NCBI GenBank assembly: GCA_019634245.1
Contig: JAHQVR010000135.1
Coordinates: 1-47,959, forward strand
DNA length: 47,959 nt
Source: Gammaproteobacteria bacterium
Lineage (GTDB): Bacteria > Pseudomonadota > Gammaproteobacteria > Granulosicoccales > Granulosicoccaceae
Reading direction: 5' to 3'
Of this stretch, positions 15,864 to 24,727 are shown one piece after another. The position numbers and the translations under genes are program-made. The notes under the pieces were generated by a model. The model did not search any database and was not told the origin of the DNA. It saw nothing but the letters and a program-made list of their open reading frames with translations. Position 1 is the first letter of the stretch; each line of letters opens with the position of its first letter.

Positions 15864-16397
15864 TCAAGGCATTCGAATGGTCAGTAACCCTTCTTTTTGA
15901 ACAAGTTCGAAGTGACGCAGGAAGCTCATTCCAAGCAAAGCAACCTGTCCATCGAGCCCTGGAGCTATCAATGCTCGAACGTTGGTTAGCTCTAAACCCC
16001 CAATTTCCACGCTATCAATAATAGTGGTGTAGGCCGTAGAAACACCATTCGCAGTCTGGGTTGTGACGGGGTAGCCAGATTCGAGGCCAAGACGCATTGC
16101 CAATGGCTCGGGTATGGCGATTGAACTCGCCCCTGTGTCGACCAGGAACCCCACCGTCTCGCCATTCACAGAACCATTGACGAGAAAGTGTCCGCGGCCA
16201 TCGGATTCGAGAATCACCTCTGGTCGGCCATCGGGACCCACCGCTAGTTCTGGGTCGCTAGGTGCATTGCGAGCTTCGAACCAGCGCTGGGCCCATAGAG
16301 TGCCAAAAACCATCACGATGATCCATAGTCCCAGAACCATCAGGAGCGCAAATTTGCCTGAATATTCGGGGGTTGGTGCCTGTTTGTTGTCGCTCAT
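15864..16397 (-). CDS. Membrane-anchored retropepsin-like aspartic protease (clan AA)
   Basis: The 177-residue protein has one N-terminal membrane span (about residues 15-36, FALLMVLGLWIIVMVFGTLW). A single retropepsin-like domain follows in the periplasm: HFLVNGSVNGETVGFLVDTGASSIAIP, where DTGAS holds the catalytic Asp, and ALLGMSFLRHFELV near the C-terminus. This matches the bacterial TIGR02281-type proteins, which must dimerise to form the active site. The target is unknown. It is divergent from the EF-G2 gene and 122 bases upstream of the ATP-grasp operon. Confidence 0.88.
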   Translation of the reverse strand: MSDNKQAPTPEYSGKFALLMVLGLWIIVMVFGTLWAQRWFEARNAPSDPELAVGPDGRPEVILESDGRGHFLVNGSVNGETVGFLVDTGASSIAIPEPLAMRLGLESGYPVTTQTANGVSTAYTTIIDSVEIGGLELTNVRALIAPGLDGQVALLGMSFLRHFELVQKEGLLTIRMP

Positions 16398-16462
16398 TAT
16401 CTGGTTCAGAATAATCGATTGGATTATCCCTTGATTGAGCCCTGATTGGCCCTATTTTTGGG

Positions 16463-16609
16463 TACAATACCCGGCTGACCGCTGCCAGTTCCCAGCAATA
16501 ATCTTGTCGGGGGTGTTCGTTTCACTCGACTACCTTAACTAGTGCGCTCACTCGAACATTGCTCGCCCGGCTGATCGTCGGGCGTTTTCTTTTGATTGTA
16601 GGTAACAAA
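16463..16609 (+). promoter_or_regulatory. EF-G2 leader with terminator-like hairpin (possible attenuator)
   Basis: A -10-like TACAAT at 16463-16468, with no good -35, is followed by about 140 untranslated bases before the ATG at 16610. At 16564-16594 lies CGCCCG-9 bases-CGGGCG followed by TTTTCTTTT, a credible intrinsic terminator ending only 16 bases before the start codon. A near copy of its left arm (ACCCGGCTGAC) begins the leader at about 16469 and could pair alternatively. This suggests conditional termination, or that a short RNA is made. Confidence 0.5.
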
Positions 16610-18694
16610 ATGACTGACCTATCCAACTATCGCAACATTGGCATATTTGCTCACGTCGATGCAGGCAAAACCACCACCACCGAACGTATCCTCAAATTGA
16701 CCGGGAAGATACACAAAACCGGTGAAGTTCACGACGGAGAAGCCACCACGGACTTCATGGAACAGGAGCAGGAGCGCGGCATTACGATTCAGTCTGCGGC
16801 GACCAGCTGTTCTTGGAAGGACCACCGCCTAAACATTATCGACACCCCGGGTCACGTTGATTTTACGATTGAAGTGTATCGCTCGCTGAAAGTACTCGAT
16901 GGTGGTGTGGGCGTCTTCTGTGGGTCTGGCGGTGTGGAGCCACAATCAGAAACTAACTGGCGTTACGCGAATGAATCAGAGGTATCGCGAATTATCTTTG
17001 TGAACAAGCTCGACCGTATAGGTGCGGATTTCTATCGCGTGGTTAAGCAGATAAAAGATGTTTTAGGTGCCAATCCTTTAGTCATGACTTTGCCCATCGG
17101 TCGCGAGGATGACTTCCGCGGCGTCGTGGATCTTCTTTCTGAGAAGGCTTATGTGTGGGATGACACCGGCAATGTCGAAGCCTTTGAAGTGATAGATATT
17201 CCCGAAGACATGGCGGCCGATGCGGCCAAATGGCGAGAAGAACTCGTCGAAACGGCGCTGGAGCACGATGACGATGCGATGGAAAAGTATCTAGAAGGTG
17301 AGATGCCGGACATCGACACGCTGAAGGCCTGTATTCGCAAGGGCACCATTAGCTTGGACTTTTTTCCAACCTATTGTGGTTCTGCGTTCAAAAACAAAGG
17401 CGTGCAGGTGTTGTTGGATGCTGTGGTGGATTATCTACCTGACCCAACGGAAGTTAAGCCGCAGCCTGAGATGGATATCGAAGGCAACGAAACTGGTGAG
17501 TTTGCCATGGTCGATCCGGCCAAACCGTTGCGCTCATTAGCCTTCAAAATTATGGATGACCGCTATGGCGCGTTAACCTTTATTCGAATCTACTCGGGCA
17601 CCTTGAATAAGGGTGATACCGTTTTGAATACCTATACGGGTAAAACAGAGCGAATCGGTCGTATTGTTGAAATGCATGCCGACTCTCGTGAGGAGTTAAA
17701 TTCGGCTCAGGCAGGCGATATCGTTGCGGTCCTGGGTATGAAGAACGTTCAAACTGGGCATACGTTGGCAGATGCTAAACAGCCGGCCACATTAGAACCG
17801 ATGGTTTTCCCTGATCCGGTTATTTCGATCGCGGTAGCACCTAAGGATAAGGCAGGTTCAGAAAAATTGGGCGTTGCTCTGGGAAAAATGATTGCCGAAG
17901 ATCCATCGTTTCGAGTTGAAACCGATGAAGACAGTGGTGAAACCATCCTGATGGGTATGGGTGAGCTGCATCTTGATATCAAGATCGATATCTTGAAGCG
18001 TACGCACGCGGTTGAAGTCGAGGTGGGTAAACCCCAGGTGGCCTATCGTGAAACGATTACCGCCCCGGTGGAAGACACCTATACACACAAGAAGCAGTCG
18101 GGTGGTTCGGGTCAGTTCGGACGCATCGATTATAAGATCGATCCAGGTGAGCCAGGTTCAGGCTACGTGTTCGAGTCCAAGGTCACTGGCGGAAATGTGC
18201 CTCGAGAGTATTGGCCAGCCGTGGAGAAAGGGTTTGAGCAGAGTATGGCCGAGGGTGTTCTAGCGGGCTATCCATGTCTGGACTTCAAAGTGACTCTAAT
18301 GGATGGTGCTCACCATGCGGTGGATTCGTCGGCGCTGGCGTTCGAAATTGCTGCGAAAGCGGCTTACCGTCAGTCTATTCCGAAGGCATCGCCACAGCTG
18401 ATTGAGCCAGTGATGAAGGTGGACGTATTTACTCCGGAAGATCATGTGGGTGATGTTATTGGTGATTTAAACCGACGACGCGGAATGATCAAATCCCAGG
18501 AAGCAGGGGCGACCGGGGTTCGCATCAAGGGTGATGTGCCATTGGCGGAGATGTTTGGCTATATCGGAGACCTCCGTACCATGACCTCTGGACGTGGTCA
18601 ATTTTCGATGGAGTTTTCACACTACATGCCTTGCCCAAGAAATGTGGCTGAGGTAGTCATCAAGGAAGCTCAGGAGCGCAACAGCAAGTCCTAA
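16610..18694 (+). CDS. fusA: Elongation factor G, stand-alone EF-G2 type
   Basis: A 694-residue translational GTPase. The ATG at 16610 is chosen because the protein then starts [26 protein letters not shown], with the P-loop at the normal distance. Other signs: the DTPGHVDF G3 motif, NKLDR G4 motif, domain IV loop [18 protein letters not shown], and [32 protein letters not shown] of domain V. The [23 protein letters not shown] and [18 protein letters not shown] wording is that of the second EF-G of marine gammaproteobacteria. Isolation from rpsL-rpsG-tuf supports a paralogue. Whether it translocates or aids ribosome recycling cannot be told from sequence. Confidence 0.93.
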   Translation: MTDLSNYRNIGIFAHVDAGKTTTTERILKLTGKIHKTGEVHDGEATTDFMEQEQERGITIQSAATSCSWKDHRLNIIDTPGHVDFTIEVYRSLKVLDGGVGVFCGSGGVEPQSETNWRYANESEVSRIIFVNKLDRIGADFYRVVKQIKDVLGANPLVMTLPIGREDDFRGVVDLLSEKAYVWDDTGNVEAFEVIDIPEDMAADAAKWREELVETALEHDDDAMEKYLEGEMPDIDTLKACIRKGTISLDFFPTYCGSAFKNKGVQVLLDAVVDYLPDPTEVKPQPEMDIEGNETGEFAMVDPAKPLRSLAFKIMDDRYGALTFIRIYSGTLNKGDTVLNTYTGKTERIGRIVEMHADSREELNSAQAGDIVAVLGMKNVQTGHTLADAKQPATLEPMVFPDPVISIAVAPKDKAGSEKLGVALGKMIAEDPSFRVETDEDSGETILMGMGELHLDIKIDILKRTHAVEVEVGKPQVAYRETITAPVEDTYTHKKQSGGSGQFGRIDYKIDPGEPGSGYVFESKVTGGNVPREYWPAVEKGFEQSMAEGVLAGYPCLDFKVTLMDGAHHAVDSSALAFEIAAKAAYRQSIPKASPQLIEPVMKVDVFTPEDHVGDVIGDLNRRRGMIKSQEAGATGVRIKGDVPLAEMFGYIGDLRTMTSGRGQFSMEFSHYMPCPRNVAEVVIKEAQERNSKS

Positions 18695-18715
18695 GTAGCT
18701 CGACCAAATTCCCAG

Positions 18716-18736
18716 TGAGCGGCACTTAGCCGCTCA
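18716..18736 (+). repeat. Hairpin after the EF-G2 gene
   Basis: TGAGCGGC-ACTTA-GCCGCTCA is a perfect 8-bp stem with a 5-base loop, with no T-tract. It lies between the stop codon and the terminator and may stabilise the mRNA 3' end. Confidence 0.6.
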
Positions 18737-18750
18737 GTTGGGACCCCTAA

Positions 18751-18788
18751 AAAGGCTCACACCGATCCACTTGGTGTGGGCCTTTTTT
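18751..18788 (+). terminator. Rho-independent terminator of the EF-G2 gene
   Basis: AGGCTCACACC / GGTGTGGGCCT, an 11-bp stem with one G-T pair and a 9-base loop, is followed by TTTTTT. Confidence 0.9.
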
Positions 18789-18846
18789 GTCTTCTAGGAT
18801 CGGCGGATGACGGCCTTTGGCGGGCAGAGTCCTGTTTTAGCATTCG

Positions 18847-19003
18847 CAAACTGGGCTAATTGAGTGTTGGTGGTCCATCTCCAAAGGAGCGCTTGACGGG
18901 TTCTCTGGCCCAGCGATCCGCGGCAGTTTCTGCCCAGGTATCCAGGGCCCAGTAGGTAACTGACATCGAGGGCCAGTCACCAACACTCAATTAGGTCAGT
19001 TTG
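18847..19003. repeat. 157-bp element bounded by 26-bp inverted repeats (MITE-like)
   Basis: The arms 18847-18872 and 18978-19003 are complementary over 26 bases with two mismatches, sharing a perfect 17-bp core CTAATTGAGTGTTGGTG. The 105-base interior is open in both directions: a 36-codon ATG ORF on the minus strand (18966-18856), and an ATG-less frame of similar size on the plus strand. No target duplication or transposase is seen. It occupies most of the gap between the EF-G2 terminator and cobS. A short 7-bp hairpin (GAACCGT/ACGGTTC) also lies at 19050-19068, just before cobS. Confidence 0.7.
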
Positions 19004-19105
19004 GGTTGATCCGTGCTGTGACGTCATGGGCTTTTTATGCGCTAAGAGTGAACCGTTTTGCACGGTTCGGTGTAGGATGAAGCTTGATCCACTCAATTTA
19101 AAGCT

Positions 19106-20098
19106 ATGTTAGACACTGCCCATGCCTCGGCTTCTTCGGCCGAACTGTTGCCCGATACATCCGTCTCAGTGGCCGATACCTTTGGGCTTGATGTCGACAT
19201 CACAGTGCCGGCGTATTCAGAAACGACCGCGCGTGTTCCAGAGCTCGACCCTGATTACATATTCGATTTGCGCACCACTCTGGCGATCTTATCTGGGTTT
19301 GCCAACGATTGGCGGGTGTTGATTTCTGGGTTTCATGGCACAGGAAAATCCACACATGTGGAACAGGTGGCGGCACGATTGAATTGGCCCTGCGTTCGGA
19401 TCAATCTCGACAGTCATGTCAGCCGCATCGATTTGATCGGTAAAGATGCCATCGTTTTAAAGGATGGTAAGCAAGTGACCGAATTCCAAGATGGCATTCT
19501 TCCTTGGGCGTACCAGCGAAATGTCGCATTGGTGTTTGATGAGTATGACGCCGGTAGACCAGATGTGATGTTTGTTATTCAGAGAGTGCTGGAATCCACT
19601 GGGCGACTGACTTTGTTGGATCAGAGCCGAGTGTTGACACCACACCCGGCTTTTCGTTTCTTTGCAACGGCAAACACGGTGGGTTTGGGTGATACCACTG
19701 GTTTGTATCACGGCACTCAACAAATCAATCAGGCGCAGATGGATCGCTGGAACATCACAACTATACTCAACTATTTGCCTGCTGAGCGAGAGACCGCGGT
19801 CGTTCTAGCAAAAGCCCCTCATTTGCAGAATACCGAAGGCGAAAATTTGGTTAAAAACATGGTGGCATTGGCCAATTTGTCACGTCACGCCTTTCAAAAT
19901 GGTGATCTGTCCACCGTGATCAGCCCACGCACATTAATCACCTGGACTCAAAATCTCACCTTTTTTAATGACAACGCCCTGTCCTTTGAATTGTGTTTCC
20001 TAAATAAATGTGACCCGGCAGAGCGACCGTTGATCGCTGAACTTTATCAGCGTGTGTTCGGTGAAGAGCTGCCTATGAGCGATGACCGCGCCGACTGA
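19106..20098 (+). CDS. cobS: CobS-type AAA+ ATPase (cobaltochelatase subunit)
   Basis: The 330-residue MoxR/CobS-class AAA+ protein shows Walker A GFHGTGKS (residues 75-82), [19 protein letters not shown] after it, Walker [12 protein letters not shown] and sensor-1 [21 protein letters not shown], all closely following CobS. With CobT it forms the ATPase ring that drives cobalt insertion by CobN into hydrogenobyrinate a,c-diamide in aerobic B12 synthesis. cobT overlaps its end by 17 bases. No cobN or other B12 gene is in the window, and no B12 riboswitch is seen upstream. Confidence 0.92.
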   Translation: MLDTAHASASSAELLPDTSVSVADTFGLDVDITVPAYSETTARVPELDPDYIFDLRTTLAILSGFANDWRVLISGFHGTGKSTHVEQVAARLNWPCVRINLDSHVSRIDLIGKDAIVLKDGKQVTEFQDGILPWAYQRNVALVFDEYDAGRPDVMFVIQRVLESTGRLTLLDQSRVLTPHPAFRFFATANTVGLGDTTGLYHGTQQINQAQMDRWNITTILNYLPAERETAVVLAKAPHLQNTEGENLVKNMVALANLSRHAFQNGDLSTVISPRTLITWTQNLTFFNDNALSFELCFLNKCDPAERPLIAELYQRVFGEELPMSDDRAD

Positions 20099-22007
20099 CG
20101 ATCACCCGCATGTGATCGGTGAGGTTGTGCCTGAGGGCGGGCAACCACTGACATCGGCGGCAGAATCCTCTACCTCTGAAGGTAAAACGACAGATGATTT
20201 TCGTCAGTCGACTGGAGCCTGTGCTCGTGCAATCGCTCAAGATCATACCGTTAATTTGAATTTCGCCGGCGATGCTGATGATGTAGATGTAGCTTCAACC
20301 ACGTTGCCTGATATTAAAAATGCGGCCACAGAATCAGAGCGCCAGCTGGCTCGCGGTCGCAGTGATGCCATTGCGTTACACAAACAACATCATGACCCAA
20401 AAGTATTTTATAAAAACCAACCCTCCACAGATTCAGCCAAACGCTGTTATGCCTTGGCGGAGCAAACTCGGGTTGAGTTGATTGGTGCCAATCAGTTTCA
20501 AGGGGTCGGGCGAAATCTATCGGCTGCTCTCGATCAACGATATGGTGCGCTACTCGATGCGATGAAATCTACGGCGGTGCCCAATGCAGCTGAACTGTTG
20601 CGCCCGGGTGTTGAGCACGCCCTGTCGTTATACCTACGAGAGCAATTGGGTGGGCCTCTGCCAGAATCGGCTGCTAAGGCCATTGAAGACTGGCGAGGGT
20701 GGCTTGAAAGCGATGTCGCGCCGATCCTCAAGGATCAAAACTTAGATATTGATGATCAAACGCTCTTTGCTCAGCAGCTCAGTACTCTGCTCAAGCGGTT
20801 AAACATTGAATCCGGGGATGCTGACAGCTCAAACTCTGAGCAAGACGAACAACCCGAGGATCAGCAGGAAAATCAAGAATCCCCGGATCAGGAAAATAGC
20901 GGCGGTGAACAGGAGAGCGAAGCAGAATCTGGAGAAGAGCAAGCTGAGTTGTCCGATGAGGATGGCGATGCAGACATGGGTAGCGATGCCGTTGAAACAG
21001 AGGATGATCTTCAAGAACAATCTTCCGAGAATCCAGGTAACGAGTGGCGACCCCGCGCCGTAGAGAAGTCGCGCCCCGACAACGACTACCACATCTACAC
21101 AACTGATTTTGATGAAATCGTTAGGCCGTTAGATATTTGTTCGTTGGAGGAGCTCAATACGCTGCGCAAAGTGCTTGATCAGCAGTTGGGTGATCTACAA
21201 AAATCTATCGGAAAATTTGCGAATCGATTGCAACGTGTGTTGCTTGCCCAACAGCAACGAGCTTGGAATTTTGATTTAGAAGAAGGTCAACTGGACTGTG
21301 CGCGATTGACTCGCGTGCTGACAGATCCTCTCACTCCATTAAGTTTTAAACAGGAAACTGACACTGAGTTTCGCGACACGGTGGTGACATTACTATTGGA
21401 TAACTCAGGCTCGATGCATGGGCGCTCAATTCGCGTTGCAGCTGTCTGTGCCGACATACTTTCTTCTACTTTAGAACGCTGTGGTGTGAAAGTCGAAATT
21501 CTGGGTTTTACCACCGGTGCATGGAAAGGCGGAAAGTCACGTGAGCGCTGGGTAGAGGCCGGCTATCCTGCGAACCCGGGGCGGCTCAACGATTTACGTC
21601 ACATCGTGTATAAGTCTGCAGATTCTTCCTGGCGACAAGCGCGCAAAAACTTAGGGTTAATGATGCGCAAAGGGCTGCTCAAGGAGAATATTGATGGTGA
21701 GGCGTTGCAGTGGGCGCAACAACGAATCAGCGCTCGACCAGAGAAACGTAAAATACTGATGATGATCTCTGATGGCGCGCCTATTGATGACTCTACCTTG
21801 TCCACCAATACCGGGCGCTTTTTAGAAAAACACTTACGTTACGTGATTTCAACTCTGGAACGCCGTGAGGATTTGGAATTGGTTGCTGTGGGTATTGGTC
21901 ACGATGTGGGGCAATACTACGCTCGAGCAGTCACCATCCATGATGTAAACCAGTTAGCTGATGCGATGACGACACAGTTAGTGGAATTGTTCACCGCGAA
22001 GCGTTGA
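20082..22007 (+). CDS. cobT: CobT-type VWA protein (cobaltochelatase subunit)
   Basis: The 641-residue protein has an N-terminal helical region (about 80-240), a very acidic Glu/Gln/Asp/Ser-rich linker (about 246-325), and a C-terminal von Willebrand A domain with the MIDAS motif [13 protein letters not shown] near residue 440. Typical CobT sequences follow: [39 protein letters not shown] and [15 protein letters not shown]. This matches CobT in order and length. It partners CobS, whose stop it overlaps. Without CobN nearby, the complex may serve a CobN elsewhere or another metalation or remodelling task. Confidence 0.92.
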   Translation: MTAPTDDHPHVIGEVVPEGGQPLTSAAESSTSEGKTTDDFRQSTGACARAIAQDHTVNLNFAGDADDVDVASTTLPDIKNAATESERQLARGRSDAIALHKQHHDPKVFYKNQPSTDSAKRCYALAEQTRVELIGANQFQGVGRNLSAALDQRYGALLDAMKSTAVPNAAELLRPGVEHALSLYLREQLGGPLPESAAKAIEDWRGWLESDVAPILKDQNLDIDDQTLFAQQLSTLLKRLNIESGDADSSNSEQDEQPEDQQENQESPDQENSGGEQESEAESGEEQAELSDEDGDADMGSDAVETEDDLQEQSSENPGNEWRPRAVEKSRPDNDYHIYTTDFDEIVRPLDICSLEELNTLRKVLDQQLGDLQKSIGKFANRLQRVLLAQQQRAWNFDLEEGQLDCARLTRVLTDPLTPLSFKQETDTEFRDTVVTLLLDNSGSMHGRSIRVAAVCADILSSTLERCGVKVEILGFTTGAWKGGKSRERWVEAGYPANPGRLNDLRHIVYKSADSSWRQARKNLGLMMRKGLLKENIDGEALQWAQQRISARPEKRKILMMISDGAPIDDSTLSTNTGRFLEKHLRYVISTLERREDLELVAVGIGHDVGQYYARAVTIHDVNQLADAMTTQLVELFTAKR

Positions 22008-22198
22008 TACCCAAGCAAGTCTAGAGTGGCAGCTGTGCTTCAATGTGAGTTGGAAACAGCGCTACAGTGTGATCCCTAATCGTCTGCCTGGGTTTGTACA
22101 TTCCAAGGTTTTAATCCGGCAGAAGCTTCGGCACAGTTTGCCAAGAGGTGTGTTTTTCGCGTTGAATAATTTCTAGTAGCGTTGTATCGATGCTGTGT

Positions 22199-23419
22199 TC
22201 AAGTCTCAGGAACGATTCGCAACACTTTTCCTTGGGGCGAATCTGTGAGCAAATACAGACTGCCATCGGGTGCCACACGAATATCACGAATCCGCTCGCC
22301 GATCTCTTTGAACAGAACTTGTTCTGCGATCACTTTATCTCCATCCATTCGTACTCGACGTACCTCTCGAGCTTTCAATGCAGCCACAAGAAGGTCACCG
22401 TTTAGTTGTGGAAACAGTTCGCTTTGGACACTGGTCATGCCACCGGGTGCAATTGAGGGCGTCCAGTGCAAAAGGGGTTGTGTGGTGCCCACATGCTCGG
22501 TGTAAGGGCTGATTTTTGCACCGGAATAGTCAATACCGTAGGTGGCAATCGGCCAGCCATAGTTTTGACCACCTCCAATCCAGTTTATTTCGTCTCCCCC
22601 TTTGGGGCCATGTTCGTTGGCGTATACCCGTTGCGCTGCCGTATCCACCACGATGGCCTGAGCATTACGGTGTCCATAACTCCATATTTCGGGAAGCACA
22701 TCGGCTGCATCGGTAAATGGATTGTCACTCGGCACCGAGCCATCGTCGTTGACTCGAACAATTTTGCCAAAATGATTGTCGAGCCGCTGAGCTTCTTCCC
22801 GGTAGTTGTAACCATCCCCGACACTCAGTAACAGAGTGCTATCGGGTAAAAACACAAAGCGCGCGCCGAAGTGAGCACCTCCGCTTTTCAACGGCTGGGC
22901 GGTAAAGATCTCTTCGACGTCGGTGAGCGAATCGCCCGTCCATTTACCCCGAACCAGTCGCGTCGCATTGGCTCTCGAATTACCAAATGCCTGGCTTAAA
23001 TACACCCATTGGTTCTCAGCAAAACCAGGGTGCAATGCTACGTCGAAGAGTCCACCTTGCCGACCGACAAAACTCTGTGGCACTCCTGCAACAGGATCAC
23101 TAATGGTTGTGCCCTCGATTAAGCGCAACGCGCCAGTGCGTTCGGTGACCAGCAATTCTCCGCTGGGTAGAAAGGCGATGGACCAGGGATGGTTCAAACC
23201 TGAGGCAACTGTTTCTATCCGATACTGCGGCATCTCAAGCTCAACCGTGGAGTTGAAGGTTCGGTTCATACCGCTTGCGATGTTGTCCCCAGCACTCGCT
23301 GCACAGGCCAACTGTGAACCTATCAAGCCTGCGATGCATAGCGTCACCGCCAGCCGGGACCGCCTGATGGATTGAGCCTGACGAATGCTCTTTGACGATT
23401 TATGCGCTACTGTTTTCAC
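22199..23419 (-). CDS. PQQ-dependent aldose sugar dehydrogenase (YliI-like, periplasmic)
   Basis: The 406-residue protein has a long signal peptide (residues 1-42, LAVTLCIAGLIGSQLACAASA) and a six-bladed propeller of the soluble glucose/sorbosone dehydrogenase family. Supporting segments are LNHPWSIAFLPSGELLVTERTGALR, QGGLFDVALHPGF, GGAHFGARFVFLPDSTLLLSVGDGYNYREEAQ, YGHRNAQAIV, EHGPKGGDEIN and WTPSIAPGGMT. The family oxidises aldoses using PQQ bound by conserved Arg/His residues. It is monocistronic and divergent from a small membrane protein gene. The true sugar is unknown. Confidence 0.92.
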   Translation of the reverse strand: MKTVAHKSSKSIRQAQSIRRSRLAVTLCIAGLIGSQLACAASAGDNIASGMNRTFNSTVELEMPQYRIETVASGLNHPWSIAFLPSGELLVTERTGALRLIEGTTISDPVAGVPQSFVGRQGGLFDVALHPGFAENQWVYLSQAFGNSRANATRLVRGKWTGDSLTDVEEIFTAQPLKSGGAHFGARFVFLPDSTLLLSVGDGYNYREEAQRLDNHFGKIVRVNDDGSVPSDNPFTDAADVLPEIWSYGHRNAQAIVVDTAAQRVYANEHGPKGGDEINWIGGGQNYGWPIATYGIDYSGAKISPYTEHVGTTQPLLHWTPSIAPGGMTSVQSELFPQLNGDLLVAALKAREVRRVRMDGDKVIAEQVLFKEIGERIRDIRVAPDGSLYLLTDSPQGKVLRIVPET

Positions 23420-23433
23420 GGATCAGAACCTTT

Positions 23434-23925
23434 ATGAGTGAGTTTAATTCATTGTCCAAAGTATCTAGAGTCTTGGGACGCTCAATGGTTGCATGGCTGG
23501 CGTCAACCCTTTGTACGTATTTACTTGCAGCCCTGTTTCATACACAACGGGTTTTAGCCGAACTGCAAGGGCTCGGGGTCAGTATACCGATCGATCAGCG
23601 TATCAAAATGACATTGCATGACATGGCTGGATTGTCAGCCTATGCGGTGGTGATTGGGGTTGGGTTGTTGCTTGCGATGAGTGTGTTTAGCGTCTTTTAC
23701 GCCCTAAAATGGCTAAAAGGACCCGTGTGGTATGTGTTGGCAGGGGCCATAGCGATGGCTACGATACTGCTCAGTATGTGGGTGTTGTTTTCGTTTACAC
23801 CTATTGCTGGTGCTCGGGGAATTCTCGGTATAGTGTTGCAGCTGCTCGCGGGGTCAGTCGGTGGTTGGGTGTTCGCTCGACTCATGGGGGTGTCTCATCC
23901 TGCCGAAGCCAGCCAAAGCGGGTAG
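23434..23925 (+). CDS. Hypothetical four-helix integral membrane protein
   Basis: The 163-residue protein starts at the ATG at 23434 (MSEFNSLSKVSR); the earlier in-frame ATG at 23392 lies inside the divergent dehydrogenase gene. Four hydrophobic segments are visible: VAWLASTLCTYLLAALFH, LSAYAVVIGVGLLLAMSVFSVFYAL, WYVLAGAIAMATILLSMWVLFSF and GILGIVLQLLAGSVGGWVFARL. No motif reveals a function, and I do not recognise a named family. Its last 44 bases overlap the 3' end of the convergent HD-domain gene, so the transcripts are complementary there. Confidence 0.75.
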   Translation: MSEFNSLSKVSRVLGRSMVAWLASTLCTYLLAALFHTQRVLAELQGLGVSIPIDQRIKMTLHDMAGLSAYAVVIGVGLLLAMSVFSVFYALKWLKGPVWYVLAGAIAMATILLSMWVLFSFTPIAGARGILGIVLQLLAGSVGGWVFARLMGVSHPAEASQSG

Positions 23926-24508
23926 CGTCTTCATAGATGGCATTGGCGCACTGCCAAAGTGTTTCTGAACCCTTTTTCATTGGAATCGTTTTCTCTTTCA
24001 CTTGGCTCAGAGAAACCTCAAAGTCAGGCCAGGTGCCACCTTGCGTGATGAAATTTAATAAAACAGGTTGCAAGCGATCAATAGCCTTTGCAAAACGTGC
24101 GTCGGCAGAATCACTTGTTTCGAATTCATCCCACAGTTGGCGAACTGTGGCCGCTTGATCGGCTGGCAGTAAGCTAAACAATCGATCTGCAGCAGCCTGT
24201 TCGCGTGCTGATTGGCTCGGGTCTGGTGCAGCATGCAACGGCAGGTCTCCGGCATCAATTTCAACGATGTCATGAATCAACAACATTATGATGGCTCTGT
24301 GAACGTTTATTGAGAGCTCGGCGTATTCTGCGAGAATGTGTGCAAACAAACTAACGTGCCAGGAGTGTTCGGCACTGTTCTCTTTTCGGCCACCCGTTTG
24401 AATCACCGACGCTCGGTGCACGGTTTTAAGTTCATTGACGGTCATCAAAAAGGTGAGTTGTTGCCGTAAGCGCTCAGGCAGTGAGTCGGGCCAAGGAGTG
24501 TTGTTCAT
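23882..24508 (-). CDS. HD-domain phosphohydrolase, YfbR-like 5'-deoxynucleotidase
   Basis: The HD_3-family protein carries the metal-binding series NSAEHSWHVSLFAHIL, LLIHDIVEIDAGDL and a later Asp in AKAIDRLQPVL. E. coli YfbR, with the same layout, removes phosphate from dNMPs. The length (about 208) is near YfbR (199). The ATG at 24508 is preferred to the GTG at 24517. It is divergent from preT, so it lies beside the pyrimidine-degradation genes and may feed nucleoside and base salvage. Confidence 0.83.
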   Translation of the reverse strand: MNNTPWPDSLPERLRQQLTFLMTVNELKTVHRASVIQTGGRKENSAEHSWHVSLFAHILAEYAELSINVHRAIIMLLIHDIVEIDAGDLPLHAAPDPSQSAREQAAADRLFSLLPADQAATVRQLWDEFETSDSADARFAKAIDRLQPVLLNFITQGGTWPDFEVSLSQVKEKTIPMKKGSETLWQCANAIYEDATRFGWLRQDETPP

Positions 24509-24659
24509 TGGATGCACCGTGCGTAGGCGAACGAGAGGCTGCGGCTGAGTGTAATCGGGTGGGAAGGTGATTTGGCGGGAAAACCAGTAGCTCGGCCCAA
24601 AGTGACCGGACTATTGGTTGTTCGGCACTGTATTAGGGCGGTCGAGGGCGATTATTTAT

Positions 24660-24675
24660 TTGACCGTTTGGACAA
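24660..24675. promoter_or_regulatory. RutR-type operator at the preT promoter
   Basis: TTGACCGTTTGGACAA matches the E. coli RutR consensus palindrome TTGACCANNTGGTCAA at 12 of the 14 defined bases. Its TTGACC can serve as the -35 element, with TAACTT as -10 at 18 bases, so repressor binding would block polymerase. The preT ATG is 53 bases downstream. Confidence 0.7.
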
Positions 24676-24727
24676 ATTTTGCTTAACTTAAACCCAACGT
24701 TATCGGTCAGTCGCAGGAGCTGTTTGT

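Noticed and set aside
18789..19105. B12 riboswitch before cobS
   Set aside because: I looked for the conserved B12 box and the GCCACTG element on both strands; only weak resemblance (GGGCCAGAGAACC on the minus strand) appears, in the wrong direction for cobS.
23392..23433. Upstream in-frame start of the small membrane protein
   Set aside because: The ATG at 23392 overlaps the beginning of the divergent sugar dehydrogenase; MSEFNSLSK at 23434 is better placed.
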